From assembly GCA_025526935.1 (NCBI GenBank), contig JAHLKD010000012.1:558001-622000 (forward strand): a stretch of 64,000 nt of DNA. Reading direction: 5' to 3'. Position 1 is the first letter of the stretch. Every line of letters starts with the position of its first letter. The position numbers and the translations under genes were made by a program. The notes beneath the pieces were generated by a model. It saw only the letters and a program-made list of their open reading frames with translations, had not been told where the DNA came from and did no database searches. Shown piece by piece: positions 56,151-64,000 of the stretch. This stretch comes from Cladochytrium replicatum. Lineage: Eukaryota > Chytridiomycota > Chytridiomycetes > Cladochytriales > Cladochytriaceae.

Positions 56151-57545
56151 CAAATATCCTTTAAAAAGAAAGCAAAGCAAAAGAAGCTCCATACGCTTTA
56201 GCAAGTTGATGGGAAACAGTCAATGAAACATCAAATCCAGTATCTCCGAAAAAGCAACCCAAATAACGAAATGAAGACTTGACAGGCAGGGTTTGACCAT
56301 GAAGAAGCAAAGGCAAATTAGCAGGAATGGGGATTCTTGTGAGAATCACAGACTCCACAGGAGCAAATGAAAAACCACAAGCTTGGGCAAACTGGTCACA
56401 AACAGAGAGAAGAGCCTGCATAGCCTCCAAAGTAAGTGCAAACAAAGGCAAATCATCTGCAAATACAAATGAATTGTATTGTGGTTTGGCAGGATGAAAG
56501 GAAGAAGAGGTCAGAAGAATTGTGGTGAAAGAGAGTAATAGTCATGGAATGCTGAACGAGCCTTACTACGCACCAAAGCAATCTCCATGGGCAGAGAAGT
56601 GGTCGCTGGTGCTCTACGACGAGGTGTTGGTAGTCCCAATGTCAGAACTGCTGCAGCCTCAACAAAATCAACTATAATCTGAAATGTGAATCAATTGCTC
56701 CTGGGCCACTGCACGAGAAAGAGAAGTCCCCACAGGGACCTGAAGTGGTTGCAATGCTGCTGTTAGCGCCTCTGATGTTGGAGGAAGCAGAATCTTATTA
56801 GTTTCTCAGTATGACTTATGAATAACTTCATCCGTTAACAGGCGGAGATTCCAAGAAGGCAAAGAGGGGGCACAGAGGCCTGAGGATCTGGGCCAGCTAC
56901 AGAAAATGAACAAGTCACTGCAAAATGGTCTGAAGGATGGGGAGCCATAGACTGGGGTTGATCATGCACTAAATAAGAAGAAGCTGTCACATAAGCAGAA
57001 GCCAAAAACAAATCAATAATTGAACTCCCTAAGTGAGAACAAAAAGTGGGGCGAAGAGCTGAAAAAGAAGCTGGGACAACCAATGAAAGTGAGTGAGCTG
57101 TAAAAAAAGGAAGAAGCGCACTGGCAAGGGCATTGGTAACACAATCACCGGTGCTCTGAGTTCTAAAATTGAAGTACCCATCAAAACTACTGGAGTATCC
57201 AAATTCGAAACAAATTGAGGAAAATCAGAAAATGCACCCAAACAATCTTCTGCAGTCGAACGTGGCGGAAAATAAAATCCACCCATCACGACCTAGCGAA
57301 ACCTAAACCACAAACCAAACCCAGAAGGAACTAATGTAATCAACCTAAATTGATAAGTATGCAACGATGAGGGTTAATAAGAAGAGCAACACCAGATGCC
57401 AAAGGAGCGTCTGGTGGAGGACGAGAAAGTTAACTGATGAGTTTCTGTTAAATCTAAAAAATCAAGATGATGAGTAACAAGCCAAGCAAGTAAGTCTGAA
57501 AAATCCAAAGGCAAACCTCTACAGTTGAAGGTTCTAGCAGGGAAA
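56151..57545 (-). mobile_element. Non-LTR retrotransposon ORF2 remnant (endonuclease, linker, reverse transcriptase)
   Basis: Read on minus. The endonuclease start is NCRGLPLDFSDLLAWLVTHH, then LDFLDLTETHQ (about 57440-57535), the usual N.nGl...l..ll....di..ltETh block. It continues FSDFPQFVSNLDTPVVLMG (about 57175-57230) and FCSHLGSSIIDLFLAS, with a late SDHFAV (about 56920-57060). A linker piece lies at about 56540-56670. The reverse transcriptase palm is FVFADDLPLFALTLEAMQAL (about 56410-56480), where ADD holds two catalytic Asp. SSFRYLGCFFGDTGF follows (about 56240-56285). Only about 350 bp separate endonuclease and ADD, where about 1.5 kb is normal, so the fingers are deleted; frame shifts are also present. 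Confidence 0.78.
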
Positions 57546-58416
57546 GTCCACATTAATTACGAGATGCAGGTTCAGAACGTGAGAACAGGCTAAAGCAACA
57601 GTAGCTTCAAAGTCTGCAGCGGGAAGATTAGAAAGAAGATAATGGAAAACTGCAGGATCATGAGTAATTCGCAAAAGGTGAGCAAATCTTTTGTGAACAG
57701 CCTTCGCTACAGCTGCTTGACGTTGCTCAGGTGATTGAACAGACCCAGAACAAAGCTGCATAGGGTCGAAAAGGTCAAAGGGAACCTCATCACCTGGAAA
57801 AATGTCTTTGCCGAGCTTGTCAGCACAGTCAGAAGTACAAATAAACTCCGCAATGTTACGCCCAATAAAACGCCCAATAAAACTAATATGGTGAATGTCA
57901 CGCGAAATTTGAGGGTTTCCAGAAATTCAATTAATGAGAGTGCGGAGCTGATTAAGTGGCTGACGACTAATTTCCTTAAACCTAAAAGTAGCAAAACCAG
58001 CAGCATAATCACGAACAGGCTGAGGAGGATTGATCAAAATTGGTGACTCAGCTGGATAATCATCAATCACCAATCTTGGTGGCCTTAGTGATCTGAGAGA
58101 GACGGGGTCCACTCCAGCAACCACTAAGCGATAAAGGGCAGGCTGAGCATCAACATTGGCAGCTTCAATACGAACAATAGCATTTGTTGCATGAGAGGCA
58201 AATTTGGCAGTGTGGAAGGGCCCAGGATTGCGAGTAGCAGGGGCAGCCAGTTGGCTGGCACACACAACTTGAGCGCAGGAAGGCACAGCAGAGACAGCAA
58301 CAGGAGGGCAGCTGATGTTTTCAACCAAAGGAACAACAGCAATTGGCAATGCGGCAAAAAGGCAGCCTCAGTTTCTGGTTCCAACACTGGGAGAAATTGC
58401 ACTGCACGAGCAAACA
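57546..58416 (-). mobile_element. Non-LTR retrotransposon ORF1 (gag-like), 3' part
   Basis: Minus-strand reading gives an ORF1 of the kind found in early-diverging fungal LINEs. VDAQPALYRLVVAGVDPVSL lies at about 58060-58120, then AAGFATFRFKEISRQPLNQL at about 57945-58010. After a frame break come DIHHISFIGRFIGRNIAEFI (about 57843-57905) and CADKLGKDIFPGDEVPFDLF (about 57765-57830). QRQAAVAKAVHKRFAHLL follows at about 57675-57730. It is homologous to the intact ORF1 at 59925-60656 in the block around ISF.G..EF. The 5' part of this ORF1 seems to lie beyond the rDNA insert, at about 59070-59640. Confidence 0.65.
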
Positions 58417-58490
58417 CCATTACTAGGGGAATCCTTGTTAGTTTCTTTTCCTCCGCTTATTAATATGCTTTTTGAGACCAAGTATGGTGC
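58417..58490 (-). pseudogene. 28S rRNA 5'-end fragment
   Basis: The minus strand reads GCATATTAATAAGCGGAGGA then AAAGAAACTAACAAGGATTC and CCCTAGTAATGG. This is the highly conserved start of 28S rRNA (site of the ITS4 primer), normally GCATATCAATAAGCGGAGGA and ..CCCCTAGTAACGG. Similarity ends at exactly TAATGG, where retrotransposon ORF1 sequence starts. So only about the first 70 bases of 28S are here. Confidence 0.9.
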
Positions 58491-58831
58491 TCCAACGTTT
58501 TAAGGTCAAAGCATAGAGTCCTAAGGTCGCTACCGTTTCGCTAGAACACAAAGGTTTACAAGTCTACAATCTGAATCCCTGCATAGGAATGTGCCTATGG
58601 CCCCATTAGACGAGTGCGTTGATGAGACTACGAGATAGAAGGGTAAACCCTCACTAAACCATAGTCTCTGCACAACGTCAAGGCCACAAAGCTCCTTTGA
58701 CAAGGCAGCATAGATACTTGTTTAAAGACACTAGCCTCCAGTAAAAGAAGCTAGAAGTCTCATATCCCTAACACCCCCTCATCCACAAACTCCATAGAGA
58801 AGATTGAAACCAAGGAGGTTAGGACGGTTCC
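58491..58831 (-). other. ITS2 of ribosomal DNA
   Basis: Lies between a 5.8S and a 28S start in the right order and strand, so it is ITS2 by position. About 340 bp. The stretch near 58520-58560 (GGACTCTATGCTTTGACC) and the rest show no other identity. Confidence 0.8.
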
Positions 58832-58987
58832 ATTGATACTCAAACAGGCATACTTCCTGGGATACCAAGAAGTGCAAGATGGTTCAAAGATTTGATGATT
58901 CGCGGAGATCTGCAATTCACATTACGTATCGCATTTTGCTGCGTTCTTCATCGTTGCGAGAGCCAAGAGATCTGTTGTCAGAAGTTG
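58832..58987 (-). pseudogene. 5.8S rRNA copy (relic)
   Basis: The minus strand reads AACTTCTGACAACAGATCTC then TTGGCTCTCGCAACGATGAA, GAACGCAGCAAAATGCGATA, CGTAATGTGAATTGCAGATC and, near the end, GTATGCCTGTTTGAGTATCA. This follows fungal 5.8S rRNA along its whole ~155 bases. It differs at otherwise invariant sites: CATCGATGAAG is CAACGATGAAG, GCGAAATGCG is GCAAAATGCG, TCGAATCTTTGAACGCA is TCAAATCTTTGAACCA. A functional gene would not tolerate these, so it is a decayed copy. Confidence 0.9.
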
Positions 58988-59070
58988 AATAGATTTTGTA
59001 AAGCTTTCGCTTATACAAGTTTATTAAACAAGTTGTGTAACAATAGCAAGAAAAACATAGTATTGGCTAG
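58988..59070 (-). other. ITS1 3' end (probable)
   Basis: AT-rich sequence directly upstream of 5.8S on its strand, with a TTTACAAAATCTATTCAACTT run-in typical of ITS1 ends. The join to retrotransposon ORF1 sequence is placed at about 59065-59070 (GTTCTCGAGGGCTAG) but could be off by tens of bases. Confidence 0.5.
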
Positions 59071-59640
59071 CCCTCGAGAACTCCCCGCTGATGAGATCCA
59101 GAAGTTTGAGCAGGGGCCAGAACACGCAGAGCATCAAGAATCGGTCACAAGGAGTTCGCGAGGAAGAGGTAGCATGACCAGCTGCAGAGGCATTGGTCTC
59201 AACCCTGGAGAAGCAGGTCGTCGAGTCAGAGGCGATTTCGAAGCTTGACGTTTCCCTTGTGGATCAGCTTCAGCAATAGTAATTAGCATTTGGACAGCAT
59301 CATCCATGTGAACATCAGCAGCAGTTGCGGGGGATCTTTCATGACGTCGAGCATTTTCTGAAGTTGATGATACTTGGTCCTGATCAACAGTCACGTGATT
59401 CAGGAGGAGATTTCACTAAATCTTCCAACAGAAAACTTTCTCCAGAGAAGTTGTTGGGCTGAGAGTCAGGAATAATTTCCTGGGGGAGCATGATCGTGAG
59501 GCAGAGGGAGCATGGGAGCGAGCATGGCTAGAAACGAGGAAAATTGTGAGTGGCGGGAGGCACTGCATGCAGCGCGTCAGGGGGCTGCACAGGTGGAGCG
59601 CAGGGAGGTGGCATAGAGAGAGAGACAGAGAGAGAGTACA
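59071..59640 (-). mobile_element. Non-LTR retrotransposon ORF1, 5' part
   Basis: Minus-strand frames continue one another with two breaks: PPPCAPPVQPPDALHAVPPA (about 59545-59605), IIPDSQPNNFSGESFLLEDL (about 59428-59488), then VSSTSENARRHERSPATAAD (about 59320-59375) and DDAVQMLITIAEADPQGK. Pro/Ser-rich N-terminal and acidic middle are typical of LINE ORF1. It ends where the rDNA piece starts and probably resumes at 58416, which would make the rDNA an insertion into one ORF1. A minus-strand CT-rich run (59605-59640) precedes it. Confidence 0.5.
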
Positions 59641-59654
59641 CAAGAGAGTTGTTT

Positions 59655-59750
59655 TTTGTAAAAACAAATATTATTTATCTATTTTGCACATACAATGCAT
59701 AACAATAAACAACACCCAAAGTGCGTTACAAGATGGTCGTGGACCAGCAC
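59655..59750 (-). repeat. LINE 3'-end repeat, copy 1
   Basis: On minus: GCACTTTGGGTGTTGTTTAT then TGTTATGCATTGTATGTGCA and an A/T-rich tail (AAATAGATAAATAATATTTG). It is a close match of the copy at 60718-60812. The shared block ends in an A-rich tail on the minus strand, as expected for a retrotransposon 3' end. Confidence 0.65.
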
Positions 59751-60710
59751 ATAGGGAAGCGCGCAAGTCGGAGCGCAAAGCGAAATAGAAATCAGAGATC
59801 TTAAAACTCATTCCTGTGACTACTCAGGTGGTGTCAAATACAGGTGAGGGAAAAAGAAAAGAAAGAACACTCAACAATGCGAAGAATATAACAGCAAAGA
59901 GCAAATCACTGGGTCAAACGAAGGTCAGAAGCCGAGGTCATCAAGGGGGCTTACAATCGAGCAAGATGCAACAGCGTAGAAAAAATGAGATGAATCAACA
60001 AGATTGCGGTAGAACAATGCAACAGCTGGCTCAGATGTAGTAGCAATCGCCTTGGCACTTTGATGGAGCATAGAGTCATAGCATTGCAGAGAGTCGGAAC
60101 TGGCAGCATACGAAGGAGGGGACATATCGAAATCATTGATTTCTCGGCCAGGCAAGTGTTTGCAGATCAGATCAGCAGCATTAGAACAAGAAAGAAATTC
60201 AACAGAACCAGAGCAGAGAAATGAGATATAGCGGATGCCATGGTAAGCGGTATACGGAAGATCTTTGCAAAGCAACACACAAAGGCCCTTGATTGGGCGA
60301 TGAGCAAAACCAGAAAATCGGAGAGTAGCGACTTGTAAATGTGGAGGAGAAGCTGGGAGAGTTGGATGCAGATCAGCGTTGAGGGTATGCAGGGAGATAG
60401 CAGCAAGGGAGCGCGATAGAAGTGCAGAGCACTTTAGGAACGTCAGGGAGCTTGCAAAGTCAGAAGGCAGAGCAAAGGCAAGTGAGAGAGATAAGGGATG
60501 AGCAGAGGAGTAGCCCCTGCTACTGCTCAGAAGAGAACCAGGTGAGAGGGTCAATGGAGAGCTAAGGGAGACAGGAGCAGAGGTAAAAAGAAGGGCAACA
60601 GGGGTACAAGGTTCGCAGTTGCAATGGATGACCAGAAGTGAGGTGCAAACGATCATTAGGCAACTGCTTCGTAGTTTGCTGTCTAGTATTAAATGCTTTG
60701 ACTGCTAAAG
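59751..60710 (-). mobile_element. ORF1-only (half-LINE) element with intact 243-residue ORF1
   Basis: An uninterrupted frame with ATG 60656 and stop at 59925-59927 encodes a gag-like ORF1: PPHLQVATLRFSGFAHRPIK, then YHGIRYISFLCSGSVEFLSC (about 60195-60250) and AADLICKHLPGREINDFDM. The central ISF.(G/C)..VEFL block is shared with the ORF1 at 57546-58416. The 3' UTR (about 170 bp) leads straight to the tail repeat at 59655-59750. No endonuclease or reverse transcriptase lies between, so the unit looks like a non-autonomous element, or an internal deletion of a full one. The N-terminal half is Ser/Leu-rich. Of all retroelement frames here it is the only one still open. Confidence 0.6.
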
Positions 60711-60717
60711 ATTTTTT

Positions 60718-60812
60718 TTGATTTTTTTTAACAATATTATTATTTATTTGCACATACAATGCAAAACAAAAAACAACACCCAAAGTGCCTTACAATGGTC
60801 ATGGACAACATA
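60718..60812 (-). repeat. LINE 3'-end repeat, copy 2 (5'-truncated insertion)
   Basis: On minus: TGTTGTCCATGACCATTGTA, AGGCACTTTGGGTGTTGTTT, then GCATTGTATGTGCAAATAAA and a tail with eight A (GTTAAAAAAAATC). Only the last ~95 bp of an element are present, starting about 35 bp upstream of the tRNA-Arg gene. 5' truncation is the usual result of target-primed reverse transcription. Confidence 0.65.
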
Positions 60813-60843
60813 CACATGCGCGCGCAGAATTTAGAAGAATAGA

Positions 60844-60917
60844 GCCCTTGTAGATCAGTGGAATAGATCATTGGACTTCTAATCCAAGGGTCCGCGGTTC
60901 GAACCCGCGCTGGGGCG
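60844..60917 (+). tRNA. tRNA-Arg (anticodon TCT), copy 2
   Basis: Same 74 nt as copy 1, on the plus strand, with the same acceptor U-U mismatch and the same anticodon loop CTTCTAA. Flanks differ from copy 1 beyond a few bases. Two identical copies argue that the gene is under selection or recently duplicated. Confidence 0.9.
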
Positions 60918-61010
60918 TAAATGTGTAGAATACAACTCTTCATTCTCAAAACATTTGTTATATTCGATTTATTCGAATCTCGTCGCTTCATTCCATTTTG
61001 CAGGGTGTGT

Positions 61011-64000
61011 CTAAGTGATTTTTATTTTGGGTGCTTTTTTATTGTCTGCCCTGGAATGGTTCTTGAACTTTGGTGCGACCTTTGGTTGTGAAATTTCTTC
61101 AAGTGGGTGACATTCAAGCAGATGGAAAACAGCATCATGACGAACATGACGGTGTCGAAGTGGAGTTTTTGTAGATTTTCTGTGATGAAAGGAGAAGAGC
61201 CCCTTAATTATTCATTAGAAAAATCTTATGATAAGCAAACGAAATATTGAATACTAACTCTGGAACTTTTCACAGTTAGAAGGTCTGGTGATAATACCCA
61301 ATCATCATTGAATTTCCGTTGCAAACAGAATTCTTATTTCCAAATCAAAAATAATATCATCCCTTATATCCTATCATTTACCTCTCCAATAGCGTAAGAC
61401 CCTTGCCCGAACATTCTTCAACCGAAGCATTCTCTGGCTGCTCAGTAGACCTGATACCCCATTGGTTTCTCCAATCGCTTTAATTTTTCCATAAGCTTAA
61501 AGCAAATCAAAAAAAAGAACTGCTTGCCTTTCCAAGTGTCAAACACATCTTTTGTAATCATTTCCTTTTGGAATGCCAGGAGTTCAGCTCTTTGCTTTTC
61601 ATGTAAGCTCTCTTGATACAAGTCCATTGGTAGTAACGCATATGTTGATCTGTCATGGATATTCCAAGGTTCATCTTGTCCAAAAATTCCAATATGTGTA
61701 CCTTTCAGACTATTTTAGATCTTTCAATACTTGCTCTTGGCTTTTACCATCATAGTGCCAGACACGTATTGTGCTATCACTTGAGGCAGTCAATATAATA
61801 TTCTGTGTATGCACATAGTTGACACTAGGATTGATATCAGGATACACAATCACATTGATATGCTTATTAACTGTTGTTATTACCTCGTGACTGTTTCTAA
61901 ATGTGCCTGCCAAGTTTTTGTTATTGCACAGGGTGGTAGGCTGTCATCACACAATTCAAACTTGGTGTCATCAACATCGATCAGCTTTCAAGAAAGTGAA
62001 AGTTCAATTATAAAGGAATGTAACAGAAAAGATCTCACCAAAATGTGGCCTTTTGAGCAGCCAACAATTATCATAGTTGCTTCCATATTTAGAGTCATTG
62101 TTGTTAAACCTTCGTCTTCAACAACTTGGCAATTTAGCTGTGAATTTTGGTAATAAGAGTTTATAGCCTTGCAATAGTTTTCGTTATTTACCTCATAGAT
62201 CAGCATTCCATCAAAAACGTCCCAGAATCGCAAGCTCCCATCTGCATGACAAGAAACAAGTGGAACTCTTTGCAGCCTTGTTGGAGTCGCTTCTTTACTG
62301 AGAAGAAAGAGAATCTGTTTTTGCTTGCTTGAGAAATCTCACAAACAAAGACTGTGAACCCACTTTCTCAACTGCCTTTTCCTCTGTACTTCTGAAATCA
62401 ATAAATGGCTCCCTCATTGTTAGTTTGATACATCCAGACTCTAAGTTCCAGATGACAATAGCACCATCGACACTGGATGACGCAAGAACATTTGGGGGAC
62501 AGAATGCAACTGATGAAAGATCGTCATTGTGACTTGAACAAATATGAGTAGTACTTTAACTAGATTTACTTTGATAGCGGACAGTACTTCATACCCACGA
62601 TGTGTTACTGTTCCTTGTCCATTGAGTTCTCGAACAGGAAAATGTTCGAAATGGTTTGGGTCGTCCAGATAAATGCTGATGCTCTTATCCCATCCGACAC
62701 CGACTATATATCTATTTAGTCCCTGCAATTTGGATTGAGAGGTGTGGAAGTATGTATGTTTGAGTCGCCACACAACCATTTCAACAAAACAGACATCAGT
62801 TATTTCAGAAGTTTCATCACGCATGAGTCTACGCAAAAGCTGCCCATTGTTGAAATTCCACATCTTGTGGCAGGGTATGATTGAGTCAGGTTAGCTGCAT
62901 ACATCAATTCTATTCTCTTTGCTTACTTTCATTACTCCATCTCGGCTTCCTGTAATTAATCTCCGGCCACTATGATCATAGCACATTGCTGTGAGTTCAT
63001 GTTTCTGTAACTTACGTTAACAACAGAGAAAGTCTAACAAATTTTAAGCATACTCCATGAACATTGTGAAATTGAAAGATCTTCTCTCCAGTTGCAATAT
63101 CCCAGATTGAGACTGTTCCATTCTGGCAACCGCTCACAACCTTATGAAACAGTGTCATTCAGTTTCTTTTTGTGCTGATAATACCCTACTTGATGGAAGT
63201 TGCTATTAAAGAGAGCAGCCACAATGGCTGTATCATGGCTCCTTGCCACTGTATGTTTAGGATTTTTGTAAAGCTACATGGAGGTCAAATTTTCTTGCAT
63301 TATCATTCAAATGCATTGCCTACTTACCGGAAATTTCTCCAGCTTATTGCTTCCAGTAATGAGCTGTGAGTTGTATGAGTCGAAGAATATTGCGGAAAGT
63401 ATATTCTCTGGACGGCGAGGGATCTTATCAGTGATTGTTTGAAGGCAATTTAAGTTGCGAGCATTCCAAATTTTGATGACCTGATTGTTCCATATCAAAC
63501 ATTAATTTCAATTGTACATGAATCTTCAGACCTTATCTTCAGATAGACTAATTACATGCCCTTCTTCGTTGTTGACAATGATATTCACAACTGCTGTACT
63601 GTGCCCATGCAAGCTTCCAGCTGGTTTTGATAAGACATACGGGTTCCAGAGACGTCTGTGAACCAATAACTCAATGAGTAAATTCTGATTAGAATATGGT
63701 CACTTCAATGAAGTGACAGACATGATTTTATCTCGGCCTCCAGTGACCAGAAAGCTTGGTCTTCTGCAATAGTCAAAGCATTTGATTCCTTTGGGCACGT
63801 TCAATAGACGCACTGCCTTCCTCTCAAGATCACCGATAACAAGTGACTGTGAGTTCTCAGAAGCGCATGACACAAAAGCATTCATCTCTGCATAGTACTG
63901 TACTTTCAGCACCCACTCATTGTGAATCTTTCGCTGGCACAATACAAAATCTATCTTAATTTTGACGTTGTTGGCTTTACAGTGCGGCCACAAATACCTT
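61011..64000 (-). CDS. WD40-repeat protein, WDR49/WDR64-like (5' partial)
   Basis: The gene runs off the window edge at its 5' side. WD40 repeats in order on minus: NEWVLKVQYYAEMNAFVSCA (about 63860-63925), GIKCFDYCRRPSFLVTGGRD (about 63725-63785), HGHSTAVVNI..GHVISLSED (about 63545-63620), IKIWNARNLNCLQTI (about 63435-63480), SGCQNGTVSIWDIATGEK (about 63080-63135), GSRDGVMK then MWNFNNGQLLRRL (about 62825-62960), VGWDKSISIYLDD (about 62660-62705), SSSVDGAIVIWNLESG (about 62440-62490), CHADGSLRFWDV (about 62215-62250), SDSTIRVWHYDG (about 61750-61790). The series and the VKCFDYC..P..LVTGGRD block are typical of WDR49/WDR64, found in ciliated eukaryotes. Further exons lead to a basic C-terminus ending IKIT, stop 61011-61013. 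Exon joins in 61011-61640 are less sure. Confidence 0.75.

Overview
The window is nuclear DNA of a fungus, most likely a zoosporic (chytrid-type) one. Almost every gene is split by short GT..AG introns, mostly about 40-100 bp. The gene set is fungal: Crt10, a GT71 mannosyltransferase, peroxisomal Cat2, a GPI-type extracellular intradiol dioxygenase, Mtd1 and a bromodomain-less TAF1. It also holds a CFAP221/PCDP1-like gene and a WDR49/WDR64-like WD40 gene, which belong with cilia and flagella. The species cannot be fixed from this sequence alone.

Layout. 1-4410: 3' part of a USP36-type deubiquitinase (+), a small mitochondrial-type gene (-) and NOC4 (+). 4411-7496: a BED-finger gene and an AT-rich graveyard of LTR elements (Ty1/copia RNase H, a copia LTR, a solo LTR and a Ty3/gypsy chromodomain end). 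7497-12655: AT-rich MED12 (-). 12882-25967: GT71 glycosyltransferase (-), then CRT10, CAT2, an alternative NADH dehydrogenase and a centrosomin-motif coiled-coil protein (all +). 26330-35914: RPS19, CFAP221-like, RAC1, TFIIE-beta (all -), mL54 (+), PPM1, intradiol dioxygenase and a small membrane protein (all -). 36240-53201: a membrane protein (-), TAF1 (+), MTD1 (-), MMS19 (+), an SF1 helicase (-) and an unknown protein (+). 53493-60917: two identical, outward-facing tRNA-Arg(TCT) genes bracket about 7.3 kb of broken non-LTR retrotransposons. One of these has a piece of ribosomal DNA (ITS1 end, 5.8S, ITS2, 28S start) lying inside its ORF1. 61011-64000: the WD40 gene (-), open at the window edge.

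Many genes form tight head-to-head pairs with 40-120 bp between start codons, so shared bidirectional promoters look like the rule. Several genes serve transcription (MED12, TFIIE-beta, TAF1, the iron-sulfur targeting factor MMS19) or ribosome making (NOC4, RPS19, mL54, USP36-like). They are scattered housekeeping genes rather than one pathway cluster. The strongest unusual region is the tRNA-bracketed retroelement cluster with the rDNA insert. All splice sites are read by eye from GT/AG consensus, reading frame and family similarity.
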